Shown one piece after another: positions 17,665-27,802 of a stretch of DNA of 64,000 nt (positions are counted from its first letter, which is position 1; each line of letters begins with the position of its first letter). The notes beneath the pieces were generated by a model that worked only from the letters and a program-made list of their open reading frames with translations, did no database searches and had not been told where the DNA came from. The position numbers were made by a program, and so were the translations under genes. This DNA comes from Ilyomonas sp965247435 (GTDB lineage Bacteria > Bacteroidota > Bacteroidia > Chitinophagales > Chitinophagaceae): the NCBI GenBank assembly GCA_965247435.1, contig OZ252019.1, forward strand, positions 3,162,001 through 3,226,000, given 5' to 3'.

Positions 17665-20600
17665 CTACAGATTTGATGTAAACCGGTAAGTACCGGAGCC
17701 GGCTTCGTAAATGCTGTATCCGTTTTCGTATTTGTAAAACTTTACAGACCTGGCCGCTGAAGCTCTTTTTCCGCTTTCCGATACGCAGTCTGCATTCTTT
17801 GCCGGCACGTATATTACGGCGCTGGTATTGGCCGGTATCGTAACGTCCATACGCAGGCGGCTGCCTTCTTTTTTCCATTGAGCAGTAATAACGCCGCTCA
17901 TTGTTGCAAACGAACTTTTAACCCAGGTAATATCTCCGGTAACAGCAGGCCGGATAATAATTTTTTTAAAACCGGCGCCATCAGCATCACAACTAATGCC
18001 GGCCAAGTCATTAAAAAACCATTCGTTGATCTGGCCGAGCATAAAGTGGTTTTGCGAACCAAAATTACCGACTCCGGCATTCCATTTCTCGGTAAGGCTG
18101 GTAGCGCCCATCTTCAACTGGTAGCCATAGCCGGGCCGCTCCGACTGGTTATTCATATCAAAAATAACATCTGATCGTCCTCCTTCCGCCAATGCTTTTA
18201 ACAGGAAGCGATAGCCTACATCGCCCGACGTTAATCCATTGTTTTTTGCACGGATGTCGGCTACAACAGCCGCTAACAAACCGCTGCGGTTTTGCGGGTC
18301 GGCAAGGCCGAGAAACAACGGCATCGCATTAGCCGTTTGCGAACCGGTGGCGTACCGGCGGAGGTCGGGTTGATAAAATTCTTTGTTGAAGGAAGTTCGT
18401 ATCGCTTCCGCTTTTTTACCAAAGGCATCAGCATCCGTTTTCTTACCTAATAATTGCGCAATGCGGGCCATGATCCAGTTGTCATAATAATAAATAGCCG
18501 TTGCAGTAAACGAAACCGGCGTAAGCTGCGAGCCCCACGGCTCTTTGGGACCTATATCGTACCAGTCGCCGAGACCAACCGTAATTATATTGTTTTTTGC
18601 GGTAGCAGACAAGAAGGCAACATACTTTTTCATCCTATCGTAATAGCGCACGAGCAGCGAAATATCTCCGGAGAAAAGATACTGCTGCCAGGGCACAATA
18701 ATAAAGGAGCTGCCCCACTCCGGCGAGTTGCGAAAACCATTGGTAAGATCGGGCGGGCCTGCAATAAAATATTCGGGCGCGATATTAGGAATGAGGCCGT
18801 TGTCCAACTGCGCATCAGCCATATCATTCATGGTCTTTCTAAACAGGAGCGCCATATCGAAGTTGTACCGCAAGGCAGGGCCGTTCAGGTGATTTTCTTC
18901 CAGCCAGCCCATTTTTTCACGGTGCGGGCAATCCGTCATCAGGCTCATCATATTACTGCGCTGTGCCCAGCGCACCAACTGATAGATGCGGTTAAACAAA
19001 CTATTCGAACATTCAAATGTTCCGACGGGCGTTGATGAAGAATGCACTATCTGGTCTTCCAAAGTTTTTACCTGTGGCAACCGGCTGCTGCCTTTTGCAG
19101 CAAACAATTCTACCTGCAGATAGCGAGCGCCCTGATAAAAGAATTTCGGCTTCCACCTTTCCACGCCTTTACCGGCCAGCGTATATTGCCACCAGGCCGG
19201 CCTTGCACCATCCTGCGTAGCCGACCGCCGGTCTGCATAGCCGTTACTATCCAGCAGTTCGGCCGGTATAATGCGTATGTAAGCGCCCTGCTCGCCGGTT
19301 ACACGGATACGCGGCATCATAGACGCATTCTGCCCGCAGTCATAGACCCATATATTTTCTTTCAGCTTCGTTACGTTAACCGGCTGCAGTACTTCGATCA
19401 CTTTTACCGGCGGCGCGGCGCACGATAATCCCTTCAACGTTCCGCCGGGGCCGGCTGTTATCAGCGCCGGCTGCCATTGGCTGCCGGGTTTGAACAACGG
19501 TTTGTTCCATCCTGCTTCGGCCTTATTTGCATCATAATCTTCGCCGCCAAATACGTTGGAGTAGGTAACCGGCCCGGGCGCCACCTGCCACGAATCGTCC
19601 GTAGCTATTATTGTTGTTGTACCATCGGCATACTCGAGCTGCAACCGGGCAATCGCTTTCAACGGGCCAAAAGAGTTGAGGAATTTTACATAGCGCACCG
19701 GGTGCGGCTGGATGTTGTACATGCCATTGCCCAGCATTATACCAATGGCATTTGCCGAGCTGTGCAGCAGCACCGTTACATCATACGTATCATACAAAAC
19801 AGTTTTGCGGTAATCGGTCCAGCCCGGCGTTAGCAGGAAGTCTCCTACTTTCCGGCCGTTGATGGTGAGCTCGTATTCGGAGAGGCCGCTGATGTGTACA
19901 ACTGCGCGCACCAGTTTTTTACGAATCTCAAATTCTTTCCGTAACAGCATAGAAGCATAATCAGGCAAGGCCGATAAATCTGCAGGGCCGTCGGTAATAT
20001 GCCGGGCCGACCAGCCCCCACTATCATTACTGTCAAAGGCGGTTACTTTTTTTCCGGAGGCTATATTGATTCCATTGGCGAACACTTCTACCTGCCGTAT
20101 GGCAAATTGAAAATGCTCTTCGCTTCCCCAAAGCCGCGTAGTAGTAAGCCGCACATATCTCGCACTGGTGTTACTCACCGCAAAGTCTGCCGGTTTCCAT
20201 CCCGGGTTATCATAAGCGGCGGTTGTATAATCTGCGATTACTGCTGTATTTTCAAAAGTTGAATCGGAGGAAACTTCAATTTTAAAATTTTTAGGAAAGC
20301 CATAGCCTGCGCGGTCTTCAAAAAACTGGGGCGTTATCCGAACCTGTGTTATCAGGGCGGGCGCACCCAGGTCTATCTGCACCCATTTTGTTGTTTGCGC
20401 CGCTGCGGCTGTTGCGGCGCGATAGCCATAAGGGCTTGGGGCAAACTGTTCAGCGCCGGCAGCCGTAATCCATTTAGCTATCCATTCTTCCTGTTTTACA
20501 ATACCCATTACCCACGTAGCCGGCGCACTCCAGGCCGAAGCGTTGCCGTTATTGTCCCATACCCGCATCTTCCACCAGCATTGCTGGCCGGAGGATAATT

Positions 20601-20925
20601 GCTTGCCTTCATATTTTATAAAAGACATTTTATCCGAAAGCACTTTGCCCGGATGCCATAAATCGCCATTGTTGTTTTGCAGCAGTGCAGATGAAGAAGC
20701 AACGATTAGCTGATAGGCGGTCTGCCGTAAGTTCCTATCCGTACTACCGGTTGCATGAAGTGTATAACTAAGATCGGGATTGGAGTTATCAATACCAAGC
20801 GGCGTTTTCCGCAACTCACATTGCAGCGATACCGGGAAGAATTTTGCAACAGGCGTTGCCAATAGAAGTGAGCAATATAGACTGCCTGCAAAGAGCAGGA
20901 GCAACGGTTTTTGGTACGTTTTCAT
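17665..20925 (-). CDS. Alpha-L-rhamnosidase (GH78) with inserted F5/8-type C domain
   Basis: A 1086-residue exported glycosidase that releases terminal alpha-L-rhamnose. After a signal peptide come the GH78 N-terminal beta domain (LRCELRKTPLGIDN-type start, WWKMRVWDNNGNASAWS) and an inserted discoidin/F5-8C-like carbohydrate-binding module at about 165-295 (WVQIDLGAPALITQVRI, SARYVRLTTTRLWG). The rhamnosidase N and concanavalin-like domains follow, then the (alpha/alpha)6 catalytic barrel with FNRIYQLVRWAQRSNMMSL, TDCPHREKMGWLEE (Asp and Glu of the active site) and SLTEKWNAG near the catalytic acid. The start codon overlaps the kinase stop (ATGA). The enzyme is presumably periplasmic or surface-exposed and works on oligosaccharides of pectin or other rhamnosides. 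Confidence 0.92.
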   Translation of the reverse strand: MKTYQKPLLLLFAGSLYCSLLLATPVAKFFPVSLQCELRKTPLGIDNSNPDLSYTLHATGSTDRNLRQTAYQLIVASSSALLQNNNGDLWHPGKVLSDKMSFIKYEGKQLSSGQQCWWKMRVWDNNGNASAWSAPATWVMGIVKQEEWIAKWITAAGAEQFAPSPYGYRAATAAAAQTTKWVQIDLGAPALITQVRITPQFFEDRAGYGFPKNFKIEVSSDSTFENTAVIADYTTAAYDNPGWKPADFAVSNTSARYVRLTTTRLWGSEEHFQFAIRQVEVFANGINIASGKKVTAFDSNDSGGWSARHITDGPADLSALPDYASMLLRKEFEIRKKLVRAVVHISGLSEYELTINGRKVGDFLLTPGWTDYRKTVLYDTYDVTVLLHSSANAIGIMLGNGMYNIQPHPVRYVKFLNSFGPLKAIARLQLEYADGTTTIIATDDSWQVAPGPVTYSNVFGGEDYDANKAEAGWNKPLFKPGSQWQPALITAGPGGTLKGLSCAAPPVKVIEVLQPVNVTKLKENIWVYDCGQNASMMPRIRVTGEQGAYIRIIPAELLDSNGYADRRSATQDGARPAWWQYTLAGKGVERWKPKFFYQGARYLQVELFAAKGSSRLPQVKTLEDQIVHSSSTPVGTFECSNSLFNRIYQLVRWAQRSNMMSLMTDCPHREKMGWLEENHLNGPALRYNFDMALLFRKTMNDMADAQLDNGLIPNIAPEYFIAGPPDLTNGFRNSPEWGSSFIIVPWQQYLFSGDISLLVRYYDRMKKYVAFLSATAKNNIITVGLGDWYDIGPKEPWGSQLTPVSFTATAIYYYDNWIMARIAQLLGKKTDADAFGKKAEAIRTSFNKEFYQPDLRRYATGSQTANAMPLFLGLADPQNRSGLLAAVVADIRAKNNGLTSGDVGYRFLLKALAEGGRSDVIFDMNNQSERPGYGYQLKMGATSLTEKWNAGVGNFGSQNHFMLGQINEWFFNDLAGISCDADGAGFKKIIIRPAVTGDITWVKSSFATMSGVITAQWKKEGSRLRMDVTIPANTSAVIYVPAKNADCVSESGKRASAARSVKFYKYENGYSIYEAGSGTYRFTSNL

Positions 20926-22298
20926 ATCTGTGCAGGTTGGTAACGCTTTACCGTAATTAAACCGGCCGGCAGTGCCAGATCATTCCAATGCGCTTTAATT
21001 GCAATAGCAGCTCCTACAGCCGTAGCCTGGGCAACAGTAGCTGCATATACTTCCACGCCCTGGAAGAAGGCCGCCAACAGGTTCATATACACTGTATTTT
21101 TACTAAAGCCGCCATCCACAAAAATTTTTTTAACGCCGGTGTCCGCAAGCACTAATTGTGTGGATGCATATTGCTGTACGATCAAATCTAAAACGAGCTG
21201 GTGATAGGCTTCTTCTCCATCCGAAAAACTGTTAAGGTCATGGCCTGCGAAAAGAGAGGTTTTGATGATGTGTTGAGGTGCTGATAACTTGTATGCCCCG
21301 TCACTTTTCAACATCAGCCGGTTTATTATTGCTGCATCATATTTCATAGTGGTGTATTTTAATTCACTTTGATTAAAATGATCGCAGATCCGCTTTACCT
21401 GCTGCCCGTGTTCGTAGCCTGCAAATAGCCTTGATGCCTTTACCGGCCTGCCATCGTAAGTCAAATAACAAAGGCAATCATTCGCCAATTCGTCGCCCGT
21501 AAGCGAAAATGTATTAAAGGGATTTAAACTAATACACCAGGTACCGGTTGATAGTAAAATAAACGGCTCTCCAAAAGCAGCAAGGTATGGAATCAGCGCT
21601 GCAGAACTATCGTGTAAACCAGCACCAAATGCAATCTTATTTTTTCTACCCGCCATCGAAGTACATGCTAAAACCGGCGGTAGCTTCGCGGTAATATTTT
21701 CCGCCTGTACCCAACTGTGATAGGCCTGTTGCTGAAAATTCCAAAGCATGGTATGACAACCAATACTGGTAATATCACTATAAACGGCGCCACACAATAA
21801 AAAGCTCAGGTATTGGGGTAAGTGCAGCGAGTATTTAATTTTATGGTAGGCTTCGGGTCTCGTATGCTTCAGCCAGTATAGTTGCAGGCCTGAGTTGAGA
21901 TGACCTAATGCCGGCGAAGCGGTATCAACAGCTATTGTGCCTGCCTTATCGTAGGTGCTGTAAAACTGCTGCGTTAACTTTTCGGGATAAGGCTTTAAGT
22001 AGTTGTATAAAGGTAAAAAGGGTTGCAGGCGCTCATCGAGATGAACAAAAGAAGCGCCGTAAGCCGAGCAGTTTACGGCTACTATCTCAAACCGTTCATC
22101 GGCTTGGATTTTTTTAAATGAATCCTGAATCCAGGTTGTGAGCAGGTGTATGTCTTCGCAAGGAAAGCCGTCTTCATCTGCCGTTTCCGGCAATTGTTCG
22201 GATTGCTCAAATATTAGGTCGTATTGCCGGTTAAACAGCAATACTTTTTTGTTGGTTTTGCCAATATCGAATATTAGTATAACAGGTAACGGCATCAA
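20922..22298 (-). CDS. FGGY-family sugar kinase, probable rhamnulokinase
   Basis: A 458-residue FGGY-family kinase. The N-terminal ATPase motif is LIFDIGKTNKKVLLF (phosphate 1 loop), the second is a GLHDSSAALIPYLAAFGEPF and LLSTGTWCISLNP segment, and the third is KKIFVDGGFSKNTVYMNLLA. The family phosphorylates pentoses and 6-deoxyhexoses. Its place between RhaI and the rhamnosidase, in an operon with a rhamnulose-1-phosphate aldolase, makes L-rhamnulose the likely substrate. It differs from E. coli RhaB, so a fuculokinase activity is possible. The downstream rhamnosidase overlaps it by four bases. Confidence 0.8.
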   Translation of the reverse strand: MMPLPVILIFDIGKTNKKVLLFNRQYDLIFEQSEQLPETADEDGFPCEDIHLLTTWIQDSFKKIQADERFEIVAVNCSAYGASFVHLDERLQPFLPLYNYLKPYPEKLTQQFYSTYDKAGTIAVDTASPALGHLNSGLQLYWLKHTRPEAYHKIKYSLHLPQYLSFLLCGAVYSDITSIGCHTMLWNFQQQAYHSWVQAENITAKLPPVLACTSMAGRKNKIAFGAGLHDSSAALIPYLAAFGEPFILLSTGTWCISLNPFNTFSLTGDELANDCLCYLTYDGRPVKASRLFAGYEHGQQVKRICDHFNQSELKYTTMKYDAAIINRLMLKSDGAYKLSAPQHIIKTSLFAGHDLNSFSDGEEAYHQLVLDLIVQQYASTQLVLADTGVKKIFVDGGFSKNTVYMNLLAAFFQGVEVYAATVAQATAVGAAIAIKAHWNDLALPAGLITVKRYQPAQI

Positions 22299-22345
22299 AT
22301 CTGTATCGGAAAAGTTGGATAATTATTTATAAACAGCAATCTTAC

Positions 22346-23620
22346 TTATAAACCTGTAGCTACTGTTTTTGAACCACGGTGCCGGATTAAGTTTTCCCGT
22401 ACTTTTTCTTTTCGATATACCGCCAACGGAGCCAATGCGCCGCCGGCACGCAGCCTTGCTTCTGCCACGAGTGCACGCACATCGGTGCGAAAAGCCTGCT
22501 GCAATATTTCCTGCGCCGTAACCACATCGTTTTGCCCCTGCGCTTCGGTAAGTTTTTTTCTGTCAACCAGCAACGCCTGTGCATACGAAATCATAATGGC
22601 TTCCACCGATTGCAGGAGGTCTTCCAACGGGTCTTTTACATTGTGACTTGCATCTATCATCCAGCCCAGACCGGTAGCGTGATTCATGCCTTTTGCATCC
22701 ATGCCTTCTACCAGTTCATTAAAAATGAGGAACAGTTGGTAAGGGCGGATGCTGCCAACCGTTAAGTCATCATCACCGTATTTGCTATCATTAAAATGGA
22801 AGCCGCCAAGCTTGCCTTCCAGGAGTAGCAAGGCAACAATTTGTTCGATATTGGCATTGGGTAAATGGTGCCCTAAATCTACCAGCGTATAGGCCTTGCT
22901 GCCCAGCTTTGTTGCATACAGTAAAGACTGCCCCCAATCGCCTACCGTAGTAGAATAAAAATTAGGCTCATACGCTTTGTATTCTACAAACATTTTCCAA
23001 TCGCCGGGCAAAGCAACATACACTTCCTGCAGGCTTTCCAAAGTGTTTTGAAAAGCTCTTCGAAAGTTTAACTGGCCGGGAAAGCAGGAGCCATCGCTGA
23101 GCCATACGGTAAGCGCTGTGGAGCCTATTTCAATACCATGTTTTATCACCTCTATATTATGGTCAATAGCTTGTTGGCGCACGGCTTTATTTACGTGCTG
23201 CATAGAACCAAACTTGTAGCTCAACTGTTGGTCCGGCTGATCCTGAAACGTGTTAGAGTTCATTGCATCGAAGCGCAAATTGTTTTGCGCAGCTACTGCT
23301 TTTATATTATTAACGTTTTCCGGAATATCCCAGGGGATATGCAAAGAGATTGCGCCGCTGGATTGATTGAGCGCATGCAGCAAGCCAATGTCTTCTATTT
23401 TTTCTTCCAGACTGCGCGGCTCACCGCCGCCGCCAAAGCGGCCAAAGCGCGTACCGCCGGTTCCCAACGCCCAGCTTGGAATAGCTACCTGAAAAGCTAC
23501 CAGCTTTTGCAGGATGCCTTCTGTACCGGGAACTTCTTCCTGTATAAAATTAAAATTACGCTGATGCTGGCTTTGCAGGGATTGATTGTGTGCTTCGATG
23601 GTGTGCTTTTCTATTTTCAT
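22346..23620 (-). CDS. rhaI: L-rhamnose isomerase (RhaI type)
   Basis: A 424-residue TIM-barrel isomerase of the Pseudomonas stutzeri L-rhamnose isomerase/xylose isomerase-like type, which converts L-rhamnose to L-rhamnulose. Marks include VAIPSWALGTGGTRFGRF, ISLHIPWD, TALTVWLSDGSCFPGQ, MFVEYKAYEPNFYST (Glu metal ligand), LVDLGHHLPNANIEQIVA (Asp/His) and GGFHFNDSKYGDDDLTVGS (Asn-Asp-Ser near the metal). I choose the ATG at 23618-23620 because the 27 upstream residues in frame lack similarity and overlap the repeat-rich spacer. Downstream genes are the kinase and rhamnosidase. It differs from the E. coli RhaA type only distantly. Confidence 0.9.
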   Translation of the reverse strand: MKIEKHTIEAHNQSLQSQHQRNFNFIQEEVPGTEGILQKLVAFQVAIPSWALGTGGTRFGRFGGGGEPRSLEEKIEDIGLLHALNQSSGAISLHIPWDIPENVNNIKAVAAQNNLRFDAMNSNTFQDQPDQQLSYKFGSMQHVNKAVRQQAIDHNIEVIKHGIEIGSTALTVWLSDGSCFPGQLNFRRAFQNTLESLQEVYVALPGDWKMFVEYKAYEPNFYSTTVGDWGQSLLYATKLGSKAYTLVDLGHHLPNANIEQIVALLLLEGKLGGFHFNDSKYGDDDLTVGSIRPYQLFLIFNELVEGMDAKGMNHATGLGWMIDASHNVKDPLEDLLQSVEAIMISYAQALLVDRKKLTEAQGQNDVVTAQEILQQAFRTDVRALVAEARLRAGGALAPLAVYRKEKVRENLIRHRGSKTVATGL

Positions 23621-23658
23621 ACGGCGTTTTTTTAAACTACAAAGACATAAGGTATTAA

Positions 23659-23782
23659 GTACACAGTCACTTACGTTGATGGAAGTTTCCGGTGGAGACA
23701 CCCGCCGAAAACCACGTCACCGGATAGTGTCTCATCATTCTGCATATTGCGGAGTAGTAAATGAACTTCCGTGACAATGTAC
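23659..23782. repeat. Nested and interleaved inverted repeats between rhaI and the GH140 gene
   Basis: Four complementary pairs lie in 124 bases: GTACACAGTCAC (23659-23670) with GTGACAATGTAC (23771-23782, imperfect); GGAAGTT (23681-23687) with AACTTCC (23764-23770); TCCGGTG (23688-23694) with CACCGGA (23718-23724); and GAGACAC (23695-23701) with GTGTCTC (23727-23733). The last two pairs interleave (a-b-a'-b'), as in an H-type pseudoknot. The element may be a dispersed repeat or a structured RNA in the rhamnose transcript. The pairing is seen directly; function is inference. Confidence 0.5.
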
Positions 23783-23863
23783 AGAGTTTAAAGTAGTAAT
23801 CGTTTTATTCTTCTGCTTTTTTTGCGGCATTACTGCTTACTGTTATTTCAATTTTTTCATGCA

Positions 23864-25264
23864 TCAGTTATTAACAGGCATTGTATAATTCATGGCTGCA
23901 TCATCCAGTATCAATACCCAATCTTCTCTCTGCGAAGGCACCGGAGATGCAACGGGCAAAGGCGGCGTAAATGTTAGCTGTTTATTGCCTTCAAATATTC
24001 CTATAAAAGCAGTTTTGCCGGTTCGCGGATCGAACCAGTTTGCATTGATTTTATCACCGGAAATTGAATTCGGTTTTACTACGATGTTCCTTCCATAAGC
24101 ACTGTACACAAACGCATAATCTTTACCGATAGTTGCTTGTATATGCTCTGATGCCCCGCTACCTTCGCTTACCAATATACCCTGATCGGGAATACGACCG
24201 GCCATCGGCCTTGCTTCTATTAAAGCGCGCAGGTATTTCATTTCATTGGCCCCGGTAAAATCAAGCGCCTCTTTCCATCCATGCAGGGCGGCAAAAAGAT
24301 TGCTTCCCTTCGCGCCAAAAAAAATGACCGGGCCGCATCCGTAAGTATGCCCGCAGGCACCGGCAAACACGCTTAGATAGGCCGCTTTGCGAACATCATA
24401 CGCATTGGCATAGCCAAGCTCTTTAGCATTAAAACAAACCGGCATTTCCTCATAAATATTTTCCCCGTTTACAACAGGTTTAACGGGTGTCCTGGTGTAG
24501 TCATTCTTCACCGTTTCCCACACTTCGGTGTCGCGGCAATGCCCGGTCTGGAGCATATTAAGATCAAGCCAGTCGTCATTTTGAAACCATTGCGAAGAAG
24601 AGCCGGTGCCCTTCGGTTGCGGATGAAAAGTGATAAGCGCTTTACTATCATTTCTTACGCCCGCTATGATGCCTTTTGCCATCGCACGCCATGTATCGGC
24701 ATCGTTTGAGTGCGGACGCGGATCCCGGTCGCCGCCAACTATCCAGATAATGTTTGTTTTATTTTTAAATCTTTCGCCAATCCGCCGGCCATAGGCAAAG
24801 GCATTGTCAGGCGTAAATATTTCCGGCCCTTTGCCCCAAAAATCTTTGAACACTTTGTCTCCCCAGGTAGGTAGCAATGCTATATACAAGTGAAAGCCTG
24901 CGGCAATATCAATGAGGCTATCTATGTACCGAAAATATTTTTCATCCGGCTTTGTAAGGTCGTCATTTATAAAAGGGAGATTACCATAAGCATTGGGCGT
25001 ATGCAATCCATCTGCTTCGGCCAGCACGACCGCCTGTATAACATTGAACCCCTGTTCCGATCTTTTTTTAAAATAAGCTGTTGCATCTTCTTTGGTAAGT
25101 TTATGAAACAATTCCCAGCCGGTATCGCCCAACCAGAAAAACGGCTTGCCATCAGTGGTAATAAGATTGTGTTTATCCCTACTCACCTTTAAGGGCAGCA
25201 ACTGCGCAGGAGATAGCTGTACCATTAAAGCAAAAACGAGTGTAATAAGAACCTGTTTCAACAT
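23864..25264 (-). CDS. GH140-like apiosidase (DUF4038 glycoside hydrolase)
   Basis: A 466-residue secreted TIM-barrel hydrolase. After a signal peptide ending SPAQ comes the DUF4038 motif set: GKPFFWLGDTGWELFHKL, YFKKRSEQGFNVIQAVVL, IALLPTWGDK, NIIWIVGGDRDPRPHS, NGENIYEEMP and a C-terminal putative-collagen-binding-like domain with WFDPRTGKTAFIGIF. The characterised member of GH140 (Bacteroides BT1012) removes apiose-linked side chains from rhamnogalacturonan II. The acidic residues in GGDRDPR and VVNGENIYE are the likely catalytic pair. The operon context with rhamnosidases fits RG-II degradation. Other DUF4038 enzymes act on different glycans, so the exact linkage is uncertain. Confidence 0.85.
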   Translation of the reverse strand: MLKQVLITLVFALMVQLSPAQLLPLKVSRDKHNLITTDGKPFFWLGDTGWELFHKLTKEDATAYFKKRSEQGFNVIQAVVLAEADGLHTPNAYGNLPFINDDLTKPDEKYFRYIDSLIDIAAGFHLYIALLPTWGDKVFKDFWGKGPEIFTPDNAFAYGRRIGERFKNKTNIIWIVGGDRDPRPHSNDADTWRAMAKGIIAGVRNDSKALITFHPQPKGTGSSSQWFQNDDWLDLNMLQTGHCRDTEVWETVKNDYTRTPVKPVVNGENIYEEMPVCFNAKELGYANAYDVRKAAYLSVFAGACGHTYGCGPVIFFGAKGSNLFAALHGWKEALDFTGANEMKYLRALIEARPMAGRIPDQGILVSEGSGASEHIQATIGKDYAFVYSAYGRNIVVKPNSISGDKINANWFDPRTGKTAFIGIFEGNKQLTFTPPLPVASPVPSQREDWVLILDDAAMNYTMPVNN

Positions 25265-25281
25265 GTTATGAATTATTGTTT

Positions 25282-26979
25282 CTATTCACCTACTACAAAC
25301 ACCGAATTGATTGCCGTTAATTGTAATGGGAAGCTCGTGAACGTTTCCCTACCTTTTGCTGTATGCTGCACACCTGCCATTACCGAAGTTGTGCCATCAT
25401 ACGGATTCCATACAACAGGCTTTACATTACCGCGGATTGTTACCGTTGTATTAATGTTATCATCCGATGAGTTGGCAAAAAAGTAAATGTCTTTGCCATC
25501 CCTCTTTTTATGAATATAGCTCAACATGCCTTTGCCGCTGTTAGGCTGCGGATTATTTAAAAAATCCACATCAGCACTTACATTCATATCGTTTAAAGCC
25601 TGAGATAGTGAAGCCGAAGTTGGCTTTGGAATAAACACCAGCTTCCCGCCTTTGGCATTTGTCTTAATCTCTGTAATGCCGGCAGGCATTGCATTTTCCG
25701 GATCCACACCAAACATGGCTTGTACCAGTGTCACTACTTCTTCATCCTGCCCAAACGCAGCAGACCGGCACGGCAGCACCGAAGTAGCAATCACTTTACC
25801 GCCGGCATCGTAAAACGCTTTTATCTTCTTCAGCGCATCAACAGCTATCACTTTGCCGCCAGGGAGAATCAGCACTTTATATGCCTGTTTATTGTCTTTG
25901 TTATTCAACAGCAACGCCGCATCGCTTAACGTGCATTGATTACTTCCCAAGATGTCGGGATGAAGGAAAGTGAAGTCGCGGTGCACTTCGTTGGTCAGCA
26001 TATCGCTGATGCGGAGATAGTCTGTTTCGGGCGCCACATATTTGCCCCAGCTTTGCAAAGCATCCGCGCCTTTTGCACCAAAATGAAACCAGCTTTCCAA
26101 AGAAGCGATCGGGTACAATACGGCAATGTCTGTAACCGTTTGTCCGCCCTGCAGCAGCATGCACGAGCGGCCTGCCCATTCGTTATACCGCGACAGCTCC
26201 GGACCAATTTCCGGGTTATAAGCAGAGATGAGCGGCGGAATGCGCACTGCATTACTATCGGGATTGTACCACATACCATGCGGCACCAGAAAATTAATGC
26301 CCCGCGTAAACACTTCCATCGCTGCACGATATAAGGTTTGCTTATTAAATTTATCGCCGCCAAACCAGCCGATAGCGCCATATATTTCCGCAGCTACCAC
26401 CGGCTTATCATACATCGCTGCAGAAGAAGAAATAAGCTTATAGCCTTCGCGGCCATGACCATGGTAAAAGATCAGGTCCATTAACGGAATATGCTGGTAC
26501 CGGTAGTATTTTAAAATATCGCCGTTCATATCCGTGGGCTGAATTTCGTAATTGCCCGGCGGATGGCCCGAACTTTTCAGCCCGTATTTATCGCACCATT
26601 CCGTTACTACTTTCGGGAAGCCTTCCGATAACAAAGTAGCGCGGGTGTTAAACAGCGCAACTCTTGCCGCATCTGTTTCCGGGCCGATGTCTTCCCACAG
26701 GGCAGGGTAATACAACGCAGCTTCTTTGCCGTACAGCGATTTGAATTTTTCATTGAACTTATTCGTCCAGGTGCGCTCGCCGTGCTCGCCCATGGTAAAG
26801 AAGCCAACATCATCAAAAAATATCTGTTGAATAGTGGTGCCGAAATAAGCCTTATACCGCTTTGCAAACTGTTCGTTGTTCAGCGCTACATATTTACGGA
26901 TGGCATCGGGATCAAGATAATCCACCGCAATATCGTTTGCGGCATTGCTGTTCACCACATCGCAGGTAAAGAGCATCAC
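25282..26979 (-). pseudogene. C-terminal part of a frameshifted glycoside hydrolase
   Basis: The larger fragment (565 residues from a GTG at 26977-26979) of a secreted glycoside hydrolase split by a frameshift. The same frame stays open upstream and reads KRFDKNNVLNWHAPAGNWKV before this GTG, a typical mid-protein W-x-A-P-x-G-x-W motif, so the GTG is not a real start. The fragment contains the rest of a catalytic barrel (QIFFDDVGFFTMGEHGERTW, LKSSGHPPGNYEIQP, PVVAAEIYGAIGW) and a beta-sandwich end (KDIYFFANSSDDNINTTVTI). The architecture resembles GH106-type rhamnosidase-like proteins, but the total length (about 770) is shorter than characterised GH106 enzymes, so the family is tentative. 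Confidence 0.7.
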
Positions 26980-27008
26980 TTTCCAGTTGCCCGCAGGTGC
27001 GTGCCAGT

Positions 27009-27587
27009 TTAAAACGTTATTTTTATCGAAGCGCTTATTTCCATGCGCTGCCGCGTACCTGTATCCATGGCCACGGCAGCCATCAATACGCCGGCAGGAA
27101 CCGGCATTTGCAGTATAGCATTGCCTGCAACTACGGTGTCCTTTTTCGATAAAATTTTCCGGGTATCATTAGGATATAATTGTTTCATTCTGCCGCCAGC
27201 AGACCCGCTTGGAAAATCAAGATCGTCGTACCAGATAACGTGCAGGTTTTCTTTTCTCGCATCATCTAAAATGCGTTTATAGAATGTAAAATATTCATCG
27301 CTCAAGTAAGCAGGTTCCATACCGGGAAACATTTTTTTACCGGTAAAATTTGCCTGCGAAGTAACCGGCAAAACCGTTACGCCGCCGAAGTTGCTTTTAT
27401 ATTTTACATCGTGCATCTGGCTGTCTATGCCTTCGTTGGTCAGTCTTCCGTTCATGTGCCAGAAAGGCATTGGCTTGTACTGCCCGGGCGGGTTTTTAAA
27501 CGCCGTATGCCAGTCTGTGTTTTGTGCCGATGCAGTAAACGTATTTATAAGTACTGCAGCTATAATTAAACGGGTTAGTTTTTGCAT
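27009..27587 (-). pseudogene. N-terminal part of a frameshifted glycoside hydrolase
   Basis: The first 192 residues of the same enzyme, with a signal peptide (ends TASAQ) and the barrel start PPGQYKPMPFWHMNGRLTNE, KSNFGGVTVLPVTSQANF, FYKRILDDARKENLHVIWYD and LDFPSGSAGG. These fit GH106-like glycosidases, which begin with a Trp/His-rich strand and a Gly-Gly-Val strand. The reading frame then drifts to a stop at 27009, while the next frame carries on the protein; the shift lies at about 27020-27055. Both halves look otherwise intact, so it is a recent mutation, a sequencing error or a programmed shift. The operon genes on both sides are intact. Confidence 0.7.
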
Positions 27588-27802
27588 CGTGAATGTTATT
27601 ATGTACAGGATTTTTTCGGATACTTTTTTTGGTTTACTGATAAAATGCTTACAGGGCGGCTTGCCGGAGGCAATATCTATAAATTCTTAAAAGCAGGCAA
27701 CTGCTCTTGCGCTGTAAACAGCCCTGCTTACTATAAACAGCCTTCTGGCCGCGGGGCAACGATTCCTTATTTATTACATACTGCAATTCTTATCCCATCA
27801 AT

